A DNA stretch of 64,000 nucleotides from Oscillatoria sp. FACHB-1407. Lineage in GTDB: Bacteria; Cyanobacteriota; Cyanobacteriia; Elainellales; Elainellaceae. Of the stretch, positions 43,276 through 52,929 are shown piece after piece (the stretch's first letter is position 1; each line of letters begins with the position of its first letter). Below the pieces are notes generated by a model. It saw only the letters and a program-made list of their open reading frames with translations, had not been told where the DNA came from and searched no databases. The stretch lies in the NCBI RefSeq assembly GCF_014697545.1, contig NZ_JACJSA010000005.1:186001-250000 (forward strand). Reading direction: 5' to 3'. The position numbers were made by a program, and so were the translations under genes.

Positions 43276-45138
43276 ATGACTCAGTTCTTTGCACAGACCG
43301 CCTGGTTAATTCCGGTCTATCCGCTTATTGGCATGGTGTTGTCAATCCTGTGGTTTCCGTCGGTGACTCGCCGTACGGGTCCAAGGCCAGCAGGTTACGT
43401 CAATGCCATCACAACATTTATAGCTTTCATTCACGCTGTTGCAGCCCTTCCTGCGGTTTGGCAACAACCTCCTCATTATGAGTTTTTCTCCTGGTTACAG
43501 GTTGCAGGTCTAGATTTAACCATCCCGGTTGAAATCTCGGCACTCACCGTTGGAGCCATGATTCTAATCACTGGATTAAACTTCATGGCACAGATCTATG
43601 CGGTTGGCTACCTGGAAATGGACTGGGGTTGGGCACGGTTTTATGCCCTGCTGGCATTGTTTGAAGCGGGGATGTGTGCTCTGGCTCTCTGCAATTCCCT
43701 ATTCTTCAGCTATGTCATTCTTGAAATTTTGACATTAGCTACTTACCTGTTGGTTGGCTTCTGGCTCAATCAACCACTGGTGGTGACTGGGGCAAGAGAT
43801 GCCTTTTTAACAAAGCGGGTAGGGGATTTGTTCTTGCTCATGGGGGTTTTGGCAATTTATCCTCTGGCAGGTACCTGGGATTTCAACGAATTAGCTGCAT
43901 GGGCACAAACGGCAGATGTTAATCCAACCGTAGCCGCTTTAGTGGGTCTGGCTCTGTTAGCAGGTCCAATGGGTAAGTGTGCTCAGTTCCCCCTGCACCT
44001 GTGGCTTGACGAAGCGATGGAAGGTCCCATTCCCAGCACGATTCTGCGAAACTCGGTTGTGGTTGCGATGGGATCTTGGGTTTTGGTCAAAATGGCACCT
44101 GTGTTAGCCATTTCACCGCTGGTGTTGCAAGCTACGATCGCCGTTGGTGCGTTGACGGCTCTGGGTGGCACGTTGATTGCGATCGCCCAAATTGATATCA
44201 AACGAGTTTTGTCCTACCTCGTCAGTGCTTACATGGGTCTGACCTTCATCGCTGTTGGTACAGAGCAACCCGAAGCCGCATTGTTAATCGTGTTGACCCA
44301 CGCTCTGGCAATGGCGACCCTGGTCATGAGTTGTGGTTCCATCATCCTGAATAACATTACTCAAGATGTCACGCAGTTGGGTGGACTGTGGGGTCGTCGT
44401 CCTGTAACGGGTCTAGCTTATGTCGCTGGCTCTCTTGGACTGATTGCATTACCTCCGCTGGGTGGATTTTGGTCACTGCTGAAATTAGCAGATGGACTGT
44501 GGGAGACTCGTCCTGTACTGGTTGGTCTATTACTGGTCATCAATGCGCTGGTTGGCTTTGCAGTCACTCGTGTATTTGGACTGTTGTTCTTTAACCAACC
44601 TAAACCGATGGCGGTGCGATCGCCCGAAAACCTTTGGCCCATCACCTTGCCAATGGTCTTTGGAGCCGCGTTTACATTGCATTTGCCACTGATCATGCAG
44701 AGCTTATCACTGCTTCCCAGTTGGGCAATGTTGAATCGCGATGTAGCTCTGCTGCTCACCTGGTCTAGCATCTTTGGCGTTAGCATCAGCGCAATTGTCT
44801 ACATTGGCAATTTCATTCCAAAGCCGATTGCATTGCCCTCCAAGGCGTTACAAAACCTCTTTGCTTACGATTTCTACACTCCGAAAATCTACAAATCCAG
44901 CGTTGTCGGCAGTGTTGATATTATTTCTCGCATCACAGACTGGCTCGATCGCTACATCGTCGATGGGTTGGTCAATTTGGTAGGTCTAACGTCCATTCTG
45001 GGCGGTGAATTGCTGAAGTACAGCACCTCTGGCAAAACTCAAGCGTATGCATTGACGATCGCCTTTGGCGTTGCCATCATCGGCATTCTCACCAGTTGGT
45101 CTTTAATCGCAGATCTTTCCTTAGTCATTGGAGATTAG
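43276..45138 (+). CDS. ndhF3: NDH-1MS subunit NdhF3
   Basis: This proton-pumping chain-5 subunit belongs to the NDH-1MS complex, which drives high-affinity CO2 uptake in thylakoids. The 620-residue protein has about 15-16 membrane helices and the family motifs (GDLFLLMGVLAIY, GKCAQFPLHLWLDEAMEGPIPSTILRNSVVVAMG, DIKRVLSYLVSAYMG) and ends in a long amphipathic C-terminal part. Assignment to NdhF3 rather than NdhF1 rests on the partner genes: ndhD, CupA and a fasciclin protein follow in the order known for ndhF3-ndhD3-cupA-cupS. Transcription is normally induced by CO2 limitation. Confidence 0.93.
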   Translation: MTQFFAQTAWLIPVYPLIGMVLSILWFPSVTRRTGPRPAGYVNAITTFIAFIHAVAALPAVWQQPPHYEFFSWLQVAGLDLTIPVEISALTVGAMILITGLNFMAQIYAVGYLEMDWGWARFYALLALFEAGMCALALCNSLFFSYVILEILTLATYLLVGFWLNQPLVVTGARDAFLTKRVGDLFLLMGVLAIYPLAGTWDFNELAAWAQTADVNPTVAALVGLALLAGPMGKCAQFPLHLWLDEAMEGPIPSTILRNSVVVAMGSWVLVKMAPVLAISPLVLQATIAVGALTALGGTLIAIAQIDIKRVLSYLVSAYMGLTFIAVGTEQPEAALLIVLTHALAMATLVMSCGSIILNNITQDVTQLGGLWGRRPVTGLAYVAGSLGLIALPPLGGFWSLLKLADGLWETRPVLVGLLLVINALVGFAVTRVFGLLFFNQPKPMAVRSPENLWPITLPMVFGAAFTLHLPLIMQSLSLLPSWAMLNRDVALLLTWSSIFGVSISAIVYIGNFIPKPIALPSKALQNLFAYDFYTPKIYKSSVVGSVDIISRITDWLDRYIVDGLVNLVGLTSILGGELLKYSTSGKTQAYALTIAFGVAIIGILTSWSLIADLSLVIGD

Positions 45139-45412
45139 TGAACTGTCAATTGTTAATTGTCAATCGTTCATGGTCAATCGTTCATGGTCAATTGTTGATG
45201 GTCAATTGTTCATGGTCAATCGTTCATGGTCAATCGTTCATTGCTCCTGTATTTAACTACTGAGCATTAACCATTGACTACTGACTATTAACCATTGACT
45301 ACTGACCATTAACCATTGACTACTAACTACTGACCATTGACTACTAACTACTGACCATTGACCACTGACTATTAACCATTGACTACTAACCGCCGACTCT
45401 TGACCCACCCTT
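45139..45412. repeat. Heptamer repeats between ndhF3 and ndhD3
   Basis: Units TCAATTG/TCAATCG/TTCATGG run to about 45240, followed by CCATTGA/CTACTGA/CTATTAA units to about 45410. The 307-base space is therefore almost wholly repeat. No promoter or gene can be recognised in it. Confidence 0.9.
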
Positions 45413-45445
45413 CCCATTCACCAAACTAATTTTTGGTTAATCGCT

Positions 45446-46945
45446 ATGCTCAGCACATTGATCTGGATACCCATTATTGGTGCCGCTATCGTCGCCTTTT
45501 TGCCAAAAGGGCTAGCTGCAAATCGAGTTCGGTTGATTTCTCTAGTTTTGTCTGGTGCGATCGCGCTCTGGTCGTTGTTTATTCTGACTCAGTTTGATTT
45601 GTCGAATCCGGGGATGCAATTTCAGGAAAATCTCCCCTGGATTGAAACTCTAGGGTTGAACTATCAACTTGGAGTAGACGGATTATCGATGGTACTCCTG
45701 GTACTCAACAGTTTCCTCACCTGGATTGCCATCTATTGCAGCAGTCAAACGACCGATCGCCCAAAACTGTTCTACTCCCTCATTTTGTTAATTAGTGGAG
45801 GCGTAGCAGGTGCATTTCTAGCACAAAACCTGCTGTTGTTCTTCCTGTTCTATGAACTGGAACTCGTCCCCTTCTACCTGTTGATTTCGATTTGGGGGGG
45901 ACCCAAGCGCAACTATGCGGCTGTCAAGTTTCTGATTTACACCGCGACCTCTGGCGCATTGATTCTGGCAGCCTTCTTAGGATTGATTTGGCTAACTCAA
46001 TCCTCCACGTTTGGGTACGAAGCGTTGTTGGGGCAAACCCTGCCGTTAGGATTGCAATTCCTGCTCTTGGGAACGTTGCTGGTTGGGTTTGGCATCAAGA
46101 TTCCCCTTGTACCCTTTCACACCTGGTTACCTGACACCTATGTTGAAGCCTCTGCTCCTGTCGCAATCCTGTTAGGTGGTGTTTTAGCAAAATTGGGAAC
46201 CTACGGTATTTTCCGGTTTGGGTTGGGGCTATTCCCAGAAGCCTGGGGTCGGTTAGCACCCTGGTTGGCGATTTGGGCAGCGATCAGTATCATGTATGGT
46301 GCACTGGCGGCGATCGCCCAAAAAGATATCAAGCGGATGGTTGCCTACAGTTCCATCGGTCATATGGGCTACATCTTGTTGGGTGGTGCAGCCTTGACAG
46401 CTCTCAGTGTAGTAGGTGCTGTCTCTCAGATGGTGGCTCACGGGTTGATTCTGGCAATCTTGTTCCATCTGGTAGGTGTAATTGAAAGCAAAGTGGGAAC
46501 CCGTGAGTTAGATGTGTTGAATGGACTGATGAACCCCATTCGAGGCTTGCCCTCGGTGACTGCGTTGCTGGTGTTAGGGGGTATGGCGAGTGCCGGAATT
46601 CCAGGATTAGCTGGATTTATCGCTGAGTTTTTGATCTTCCAGGGCAGTTACTCGGCATTCCCAGTGCAAACTTTGTTGGCTGTCGTTGGAACAGGTTTGA
46701 CAGCCGTTTACTTTGTCATTCTGCTGAACCGCACCTGCTTTGGCAAATTGGACAACGCCACGGCTTATTATCCCAAGGTGACCTTGAGTGAAAAAGCACC
46801 TGCATTGGTGCTCGCTGCTCTGATCATCTTCTTGGGCGTACAACCGACCTGGCTTGTCCGTTGGAGTGAGCCAACTACTGCGGCGATGGTCGCGGCGGTT
46901 CCAGCGATTACCTCTAACGATGTGCAGTTAGCCATCAATAAATAA
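45446..46945 (+). CDS. ndhD3: NDH-1MS subunit NdhD3
   Basis: This chain-4, antiporter-like subunit belongs to the CO2-uptake form of NDH-1. The 499-residue protein is shorter than NdhD1 and has the motifs [59 protein letters not shown] and DIKRMVAYSSIGHMGYILLGG. Its place between ndhF3 and cupA supports the number 3. It is expected to bring CupA into contact with the proton channel. The start at 45446 follows directly on the conserved MLSTLIWIPIIGA. Confidence 0.93.
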   Translation: MLSTLIWIPIIGAAIVAFLPKGLAANRVRLISLVLSGAIALWSLFILTQFDLSNPGMQFQENLPWIETLGLNYQLGVDGLSMVLLVLNSFLTWIAIYCSSQTTDRPKLFYSLILLISGGVAGAFLAQNLLLFFLFYELELVPFYLLISIWGGPKRNYAAVKFLIYTATSGALILAAFLGLIWLTQSSTFGYEALLGQTLPLGLQFLLLGTLLVGFGIKIPLVPFHTWLPDTYVEASAPVAILLGGVLAKLGTYGIFRFGLGLFPEAWGRLAPWLAIWAAISIMYGALAAIAQKDIKRMVAYSSIGHMGYILLGGAALTALSVVGAVSQMVAHGLILAILFHLVGVIESKVGTRELDVLNGLMNPIRGLPSVTALLVLGGMASAGIPGLAGFIAEFLIFQGSYSAFPVQTLLAVVGTGLTAVYFVILLNRTCFGKLDNATAYYPKVTLSEKAPALVLAALIIFLGVQPTWLVRWSEPTTAAMVAAVPAITSNDVQLAINK

Positions 46946-46946
46946 G

Positions 46947-47120
46947 TCAACAGTCAATGGTCAATAGTCAATGGTTATTGGTTCATGGTCAATAGTCAGG
47001 TGGTGCAGAGCTAGGAATTAGCAACTAACACTAGCAATTAGCAACTAACAATTAATGATTGACCTTGCTCAAGAACAATAGCCATCAACGATTAACAATT
47101 GACGATTGACAATTGATCTT
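46947..47120. repeat. Heptamer repeats between ndhD3 and cupA
   Basis: Units such as TCAATGG, TCAATAG, GCAACTAACA-like and GATTGAC/AATTGAC fill most of the 207-base space. A pyrimidine heptamer remnant (CTCTCTACTCCCCACT) lies just before the cupA start. Confidence 0.85.
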
Positions 47121-47152
47121 AATTTCCTCACTCTCTACTCCCCACTAAACCT

Positions 47153-48466
47153 ATGACAAGCACTTTAGAGATCCCCACTCCGGCTCCGGCTAAGATTCCC
47201 CCATCCCACCACGAGTTTGCCGATATTATTCATCGCCTGGAAGCAGGTGGCTCCATGCTTCCTGACACACCCGAAAACTTGATGCAGATTATCGGGTTGT
47301 ATAAGGCATATGCGGTTCCAATGGACTTTTACTGGCGTGATCTGCTCTACATCGCTGAGCAAGTGTTTCTCGATCCGCTACCTTTCTTCAAGTACTTCAT
47401 CTCCCAGGAGTATCTCGATCGCGACAACCACTATTCTGGAGACAACGCCGATCTGCGGATCTGGCGTGGCATTGGGTCGGCTCACCCAGAGTTGCTGGCA
47501 TTCATGCAAAAGGGCGAAGTGAACAAGAAAATGCCTCGCCTGTTCCATCACTGGTGGCACGATCGCATCAATATGGAATTTGCCGAAGAGTGTATGCGAG
47601 CAATGCTCTGGCATGGTCGTGACATGGGCACAGGTCTGTTTGATGCGTACCTCGATAGCGAAGAATATCGCCAAAACGCTGATCGCGCCATCAAAGCTTA
47701 TTTCAAAAAGAATCCTTTGATGTCGGCAATGTACAAGGCATTTCCTGACATGTTCCTGGAGCAGTGCCGCCAGATGTCCTACTACGCTAACCTGGGCTTG
47801 TTCTGGGAAGTGATGGCTCCTGTGTTCTTTGAAATGTCGGATATCTACGATGAGGGCGGTTTCAAAGGCGTTCCTGATGCAATGAACTTCTTGGTAAATG
47901 GCATTTTTGCGATCGCTGGACGTCCCATTTATCATCACGTCTACATTGATGGCGAATGCTACGAGATCATTCCCAAGTCCAAAGGCTTTACCTGGTTGTA
48001 CGAAGCGGCACTGCCCTATGTGGAAGCAGTATTCTACCGCACGTCTCCCTTCCGGGGTACCAAGTCCTACAATGCGCAAGCTGGACAGGTTCCCACTGAA
48101 CAAAAAGACTTCCACTATGGCGTGCTTTATGCTGACAAATTCCCCGTTGGCACCGCAGGCATCCCGCCCACATTGTTGGCGCAGGACATGCTGCACTTCT
48201 TGCCTGACTATCTCGTGGAGTACTACCAGAAGCACTGTCGGGGCGAAGATGACATGCTGATCCAATTAGCTGTGAGCTTCCAGCGATCGATGTACAACGT
48301 GACCTCAGCGGTAATTCAAGCATTGCGGACGGCTCTGCTCTATCCACTAGATGACCCCAACCCCGACCACCTGATGGCAAACCGTAAGTTCTTTGAGGCA
48401 CAACTCGATCGGTTCATTCGACCTGAATCACGGATTCGGGAGATTCAGAACCAAAACTATCGGTAG
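47153..48466 (+). CDS. cupA: CO2 hydration protein CupA (ChpY)
   Basis: This subunit of NDH-1MS converts CO2 to bicarbonate in a carbonic-anhydrase-like, energy-driven reaction on the cytoplasmic side of the thylakoid membrane. The 437-residue protein is of usual length. The HHWWHDR segment (residues 132-138) corresponds to the region carrying the His and Arg zinc ligands of the known cyanobacterial complex; His133 and Arg138 have the right spacing. It is the third gene of the operon and is followed by cupS after an 81-base gap that contains a short hairpin. Confidence 0.95.
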   Translation: MTSTLEIPTPAPAKIPPSHHEFADIIHRLEAGGSMLPDTPENLMQIIGLYKAYAVPMDFYWRDLLYIAEQVFLDPLPFFKYFISQEYLDRDNHYSGDNADLRIWRGIGSAHPELLAFMQKGEVNKKMPRLFHHWWHDRINMEFAEECMRAMLWHGRDMGTGLFDAYLDSEEYRQNADRAIKAYFKKNPLMSAMYKAFPDMFLEQCRQMSYYANLGLFWEVMAPVFFEMSDIYDEGGFKGVPDAMNFLVNGIFAIAGRPIYHHVYIDGECYEIIPKSKGFTWLYEAALPYVEAVFYRTSPFRGTKSYNAQAGQVPTEQKDFHYGVLYADKFPVGTAGIPPTLLAQDMLHFLPDYLVEYYQKHCRGEDDMLIQLAVSFQRSMYNVTSAVIQALRTALLYPLDDPNPDHLMANRKFFEAQLDRFIRPESRIREIQNQNYR

Positions 48467-48477
48467 AAGGTTCTGTA

Positions 48478-48498
48478 GGGGCGTTTCACGAAACGCCC
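48478..48498. repeat. Hairpin repeat between cupA and cupS
   Basis: GGGCGTTTC (48479-48487), AC, GAAACGCCC (48490-48498) is a perfect 9-bp hairpin. Its sequence is of a kind often dispersed in cyanobacterial genomes, and it may act as a partial terminator or mRNA processing point that lowers cupS expression. Confidence 0.55.
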
Positions 48499-48547
48499 TG
48501 ACAACCAAGTTCATGTGTAGTCGAAGTGAAAGGATTTGGTATAAATC

Positions 48548-48949
48548 ATGCCTGACATTGTTGATATTGCAGTCGGTGCTGGCTCTTTTGAAACCCTGGT
48601 TGCCGCTGTCAAAGCCGCTGGTTTAGTGGACGTGCTCAAAAGCCCAGGACCCTTCACAGTCTTTGCCCCCAACGATGCTGCCTTTGCCAAACTTCCCCCT
48701 GGAACCGTACAAACGCTAGTACAAAATCCACCCCAGTTGGCGCGAATTCTCACCTATCACGTAGTCTCCGGTCGGCTCAAGCAAGCCGATTTAGCGAAAG
48801 TTGATTCCGTGACTTCCGTTGAAGGATCACCCATCACTGTCCGCACTGCCAAAAACTTTGAAGTGAAGAATGCCACCGTCGTTGCGGCAGATATTGAGGC
48901 AGATAACGGCATCATTCACGTAATCGATAACGTGATCTTGATGGGTTGA
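48548..48949 (+). CDS. cupS: Fasciclin-domain protein CupS
   Basis: The 133-residue protein is a single fasciclin (FAS1) domain ([41 protein letters not shown], then ILTYHVVSG and [13 protein letters not shown]). No signal peptide is present, consistent with a cytoplasmic protein attached to NDH-1MS rather than an extracellular adhesin. Position after cupA identifies it as CupS, the small subunit that contacts CupA and NdhF3/NdhD3 in the known complex. Its precise mechanism is not settled. A terminator follows. Confidence 0.9.
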   Translation: MPDIVDIAVGAGSFETLVAAVKAAGLVDVLKSPGPFTVFAPNDAAFAKLPPGTVQTLVQNPPQLARILTYHVVSGRLKQADLAKVDSVTSVEGSPITVRTAKNFEVKNATVVAADIEADNGIIHVIDNVILMG

Positions 48950-48955
48950 GAGAGT

Positions 48956-48990
48956 GAGAAGTCAGAGTTCTGTGAAAACCCTGACTTCTC
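48956..48990 (+). terminator. Terminator of the NDH-1MS operon
   Basis: GAGAAGTCAG (48956-48965) pairs with CTGACTTCTC (48981-48990), starting six bases after the cupS stop codon. No strong T-run follows, but the position at the operon end supports the call. Confidence 0.6.
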
Positions 48991-49072
48991 CAACGCACGA
49001 GTTTAACCTGTGCTGAGTGTCGAGTGTTGTGTCTCAAAGTTTCGCTTTAGGACGCAGCACTCGTTTCCTATC

Positions 49073-49936
49073 TTAAGGGTTTGCTACATCAAAGGTGTTA
49101 CATTGGCTTGGATCACCCGACTCAATGCCCCGTTTAAACCAGCGCACTCGCTGCTCTGAGCTACCGTGGGTAAAGGATTCAGGTACGACGTAGCCTCTGC
49201 TCTCATGTTGCAAACGATCGTCACCAATGCTACTGGCGGCGTTGATCGCCTCTTCAATATCCCCTTGCTCTAAAATCTGGCGCGATCGCTCTGCATTGTG
49301 TGCCCAGATTCCAGCGAAACAGTCGGCTTGCAACTCCAACCGCACCGAGAGTTGATTGGCTTCAACTTCGCTCACCTGACTTTGCAGCGATCGCACCTGA
49401 TCTGAGACTCCTAACAGTTTCTGTACATGGTGTCCAACTTCGTGAGCAATCACATAAGCTTGAGCAAAGTCGCCCGGAGCTTGATGGCGGGTTTGCAGGT
49501 CCTTGTAGAAACTCAGGTCAATATAAACCGTTTGATCACGGGGGCAATAAAATGGACCCATTGCCGCCTGACCATAGCCACACGCGGTTTCAGTTGCCCC
49601 TGAAAACAACACTAACTTTGGTTCAACGTAAGTTTCACCCGACTGGCGAAAAATTTCACTCCAGGTATCTTCGGTGTCAGCTAGCACGACAGAGACAAAA
49701 TCGGCTTGAGGATCGTTCTCTAAAGAACCCGGATCGACGGGTTGTTCATAGGGACTACCATACTCACCTGTGGGTGCGCCCTGATTAAATACAACACTCG
49801 GATCGCCACCTAACAAAGTCACCAACAACCCCAACAGTAAGGTTCCTAAACCGATGCCACCCCCGACAACGGCACCCGAACCCCGTCCTCGACGATCTAC
49901 AACGTTGTCACTTCGACGACCTAGCTGCCACCGCAT
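49073..49936 (-). CDS. YpfJ-type neutral zinc metallopeptidase
   Basis: The 287-residue membrane-anchored protein has a basic N-terminus, one membrane helix (about residues 21-43, Gly/Leu-rich), and a periplasmic peptidase domain with the zinc motif HEVGHH (165-170) in [16 protein letters not shown], plus [22 protein letters not shown] providing the third ligand. [15 protein letters not shown] is also typical of the family. The substrate is unknown. It is convergent with cupS. Confidence 0.92.
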   Translation of the reverse strand: MRWQLGRRSDNVVDRRGRGSGAVVGGGIGLGTLLLGLLVTLLGGDPSVVFNQGAPTGEYGSPYEQPVDPGSLENDPQADFVSVVLADTEDTWSEIFRQSGETYVEPKLVLFSGATETACGYGQAAMGPFYCPRDQTVYIDLSFYKDLQTRHQAPGDFAQAYVIAHEVGHHVQKLLGVSDQVRSLQSQVSEVEANQLSVRLELQADCFAGIWAHNAERSRQILEQGDIEEAINAASSIGDDRLQHESRGYVVPESFTHGSSEQRVRWFKRGIESGDPSQCNTFDVANP

Positions 49937-50259
49937 GAATACTTTCCAAATTCTTTGCTTTCAGTTTAGAAGCTCTATTTGGAATTAGAAATTCACTCGA
50001 AGAGCTATCTTTTCGAGTTGCTTACTACTTTCTAATGGACTTTTGAAATACACCGCAAGACACATTTAATCTTGTTTACTGCATCTTGTCTCTCGTAACA
50101 AGGCTCTGCCTCCAAATCCAGATTCCCAGACAGAGGCCAAGAAACAGGAAAACTCAAGATGTAGACATCACTATAATGTCTCCTAAGATAGTTCTAATTT
50201 TGAGTTTTATTTCGCACTCTTAAAAGAGTAATTTTGTTGCAACCTTACCAACAACCCTG
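49937..50259. other. Gene-free divergent region
   Basis: This 323-base AT-rich space lies between the metallopeptidase gene and the divergent SMP-30 gene. A stretch near 50095-50150 (AAGGCTCTGCCTCC, then CAGAGGCC) contains a weak inverted repeat of the GGCTCTGCC type common in cyanobacterial intergenic DNA. I see no gene or defined promoter. Confidence 0.4.
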
Positions 50260-51198
50260 ATGAATGCAGTTATACAAAGCACCTCTTCCCAGGCGATCGC
50301 CACACCTCGTGTGATTCTGGAAGCCCGTGCTCGTTTAGGTGAAAGCCCGTTATGGGATAACACACATCAATTATTGTATTGGGTTGATATTTACAACTAT
50401 CGGGTGCATCAATTTAACCCTGCCACACACGAGAATCGCTCCTTTGATGTCGGTGATGTTGTAGGTCCGATCGCCCTTGCAGGGGATCATCGGCTGATTA
50501 TTGCTCAGCGCGATCGCCTCGCCTTCCTCCACACTAAAACGGGAGAACTCACACCCCTATTTTCATTGGAAGCAGACAAACCCGAAAATCGCTTTAACGA
50601 CGGCAGATGTGATGCTCAGGGACGCTTTTGGTTTGGCTCCATGCATCCCGAAAAGCCAGAAGGAATCCTCTATCGCTTGGATCCAGATAACTCACTGCAT
50701 ATCATGGAAACTGGGCTAACAATTCCTAATGGGATGGGCTGGAGCCTGGATGAGAAACGGTTGTATTTGACTGATTCACCTCGACAGACGATTTATGTCT
50801 ATGACTTTGATGCTGCAACCGGGGAGATGAGCGATCGCCGCACGCTGATTGATCTAACCGCAGAATCTTTTTATCCCGATGGATTAGCCATCGATGCTGA
50901 GGGATGTCTCTGGTCAGCCATGTGGGACGGATGGTGTGTGATTCGGTTTGATCCAGACGGACGAGAAATGACCCGCATCTCACTACCCGTACCCTGCCCC
51001 ACCAGTTGCACCTTTGGGGACAGTGACTTGTCAACACTGTACATCACCACCGCATCTGTAGGATTGAGTCAACAACAAATCGATCGCAGTGTTTGTTCTG
51101 GTGATCTATTTTGTGTATCAACCAACGTTAGAGGATTACCAGCACTACCGTTCAAAGCGGATGAAGCAAGCCATCAGAAACGTCAACACAAGATTTAG
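50260..51198 (+). CDS. SMP-30/gluconolactonase-family lactonase
   Basis: The 312-residue six-bladed beta-propeller hydrolase carries the metal-binding positions of the family: Glu28 in RLGESPLW, Asn in LTIPNGMGWS and Asp in YPDGLAIDAEG. Members open sugar lactones such as gluconolactone or L-arabinolactone; the substrate here is not known. No signal peptide is present, so it is cytoplasmic. No sugar catabolic gene is near. Confidence 0.9.
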   Translation: MNAVIQSTSSQAIATPRVILEARARLGESPLWDNTHQLLYWVDIYNYRVHQFNPATHENRSFDVGDVVGPIALAGDHRLIIAQRDRLAFLHTKTGELTPLFSLEADKPENRFNDGRCDAQGRFWFGSMHPEKPEGILYRLDPDNSLHIMETGLTIPNGMGWSLDEKRLYLTDSPRQTIYVYDFDAATGEMSDRRTLIDLTAESFYPDGLAIDAEGCLWSAMWDGWCVIRFDPDGREMTRISLPVPCPTSCTFGDSDLSTLYITTASVGLSQQQIDRSVCSGDLFCVSTNVRGLPALPFKADEASHQKRQHKI

Positions 51199-51246
51199 AA
51201 ACTGGAGGAGAAAGAATTGAGAAGTCAGGGAGGAAGAAATTCGTCA

Positions 51247-52437
51247 TCAATTAGTTGGTTGACCATATCGTTGATTGACGGTTTCTAAGTCCTGTCGTAG
51301 TTGTTCGAGCGTTACATCACGCTGGTCGCGGTAGCTCTGCTGAACCCGATTACTCCACTCTCGAATAGCAGCGTGTCGTGTTTCGAGCTTTTCCCGTACT
51401 GCCTCAACATAGGAATAGTTAGAATCTTCAGGGTGCAATTGGGCTAACGCCGAGTTAATGCGAGCCGACTCCTGAGTTAACTTGATTGATACGCAACTTG
51501 AAACTTGTGTTGTGGCAATATCGGTCTTACTCTGGGCATAGGTGCGATCGATCGAGTTTTGTGCCCGATAAAGAGTTTGCTCAACCTGCGACTGCGCCTG
51601 ATTGAAAATGCGATCGAGTTCACTCGCACTATGAGCCGACAAATACTTTCCTCCTCCTGCACGCGCAACAGCCTCAAGCTGCTGTTGAGCTTCGTTATTA
51701 ACGTCAAATCCAATAACATTAATGATTACGTCTGCTTGCGTGTGGAGTTTTTGGGCTGCCACCACTGGATTTCCTCCACAGGTTTCAATCCCATCTGAGA
51801 CAACATACACAATGTTTTGACGCTCTTCATTGACAGGCAGTAGTTGACCAGCCTGCTCTAATGCTTTTGCGATCGGTGTGTAGCCAGTCGGTTGAAAGGA
51901 TTGTACTGCTGCGTCAAATTGTGCTTGATCAAGCGAATCGAGTGCATACACTGACTCAATCCCTGCACAAGAAACAGCTTTATCTGCGGCTTGATTAGAA
52001 CCTTTGTGCCCGTAAACCAACAAACCAATTTGGGTTGTTTCTGGGAGTTGTGAGACAAATCGGGCGATCGCACTCTTTGCCACGTCTATCTTAGTTCCAC
52101 CTGTAATGGATTCAGCCATTGACCCTGATGAGTCGAGTGCAATCAACACGTTTAAATCGGTTTGTGTTTGAGAACTACCCTGCGGGTTTGGTGTGCCGCG
52201 TACCTGTAGCTCTAACGGTTGTAAGCATTCTGTGCAGTCTTGCCCGTACTGACTTAAAAGTTGTTGAAAGTAAGCTTCTACTCCATCCTCAGAGATGGTT
52301 GAGGTTTCGCTAGTAGATGGCATAACAGGAACTTCAGAAGCAGCTTGTTGACTACTTTGTGATGTGCAGCTTGCCAACGAGAGGACTGACATCAGTAGAG
52401 CAGATAACAAACTAAATCGAGTACGATTTAGTTTCAT
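51247..52437 (-). CDS. vWA-domain lipoprotein
   Basis: The 396-residue protein has a lipoprotein signal peptide with lipobox LASC (Cys24). The von Willebrand factor A domain is at about residues 95-285, where the metal-ion-dependent adhesion site is visible (DSSGSM with Asp102, a central Thr/Asp segment, and SDGIETCGG). The C-terminal 100 residues are charged helices, probably coiled coil (YAQSKTDIATT, then QRDVTLEQLRQDLETVNQRYG). It is anchored to a membrane and likely binds a protein partner through the metal site. The role is unknown. Confidence 0.88.
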   Translation of the reverse strand: MKLNRTRFSLLSALLMSVLSLASCTSQSSQQAASEVPVMPSTSETSTISEDGVEAYFQQLLSQYGQDCTECLQPLELQVRGTPNPQGSSQTQTDLNVLIALDSSGSMAESITGGTKIDVAKSAIARFVSQLPETTQIGLLVYGHKGSNQAADKAVSCAGIESVYALDSLDQAQFDAAVQSFQPTGYTPIAKALEQAGQLLPVNEERQNIVYVVSDGIETCGGNPVVAAQKLHTQADVIINVIGFDVNNEAQQQLEAVARAGGGKYLSAHSASELDRIFNQAQSQVEQTLYRAQNSIDRTYAQSKTDIATTQVSSCVSIKLTQESARINSALAQLHPEDSNYSYVEAVREKLETRHAAIREWSNRVQQSYRDQRDVTLEQLRQDLETVNQRYGQPTN

Positions 52438-52929
52438 AGTATTTTCCTTAAATCTTGAAGGTAATATCGCCCTGTTATCTCAAAAATTACCCAAGTTAAA
52501 GACACTAATACTTAAAACCTTAAATCAAACTCTTGTAAAATACAGCATGATTCTCAGCTTAATTGCGAGCAATAATCAAAAATCATACTCAGGCTATATG
52601 ACTTATGACAGATTAGGAAAGGCTCCTATGCAAGTACTCAATATGTCACTACAATCAAACTTTAAATATTCTCATCACACGCTCAGTACCAATAAAAAAC
52701 TTACTAATCATCAGAAGACAGTAGTCAACTATTTATTGATTAATCCATTCAAAATCGTGTCTTATTATTTTCTCAATCTACTCATAATGAGCTTTATTAG
52801 TACTCGCTTAACTCTACATATTAAGTATTCTTGATTAGTAGTAAACAGTGGCAAATCCAGATGTTTTAGGACTTACCACTGCTCATGACTCTGTGCGATT
52901 TTACTATCTACCTCTACTCCTGCTCCCTT
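52438..52929. other. AT-rich gene-free region
   Basis: This 490-base stretch is noticeably richer in A+T than its neighbours. A plus-strand frame to 52834 is open but overlaps the 5' end of the vWA gene antisense and has no recognisable sequence. I regard it as non-coding, with the vWA gene promoter inside. Confidence 0.55.

Noticed and set aside
52364-52834. Plus-strand 156-codon frame in AT-rich DNA
   Set aside because: It starts antisense to the vWA gene's signal peptide, has no ribosome binding site and no conserved-looking segments.
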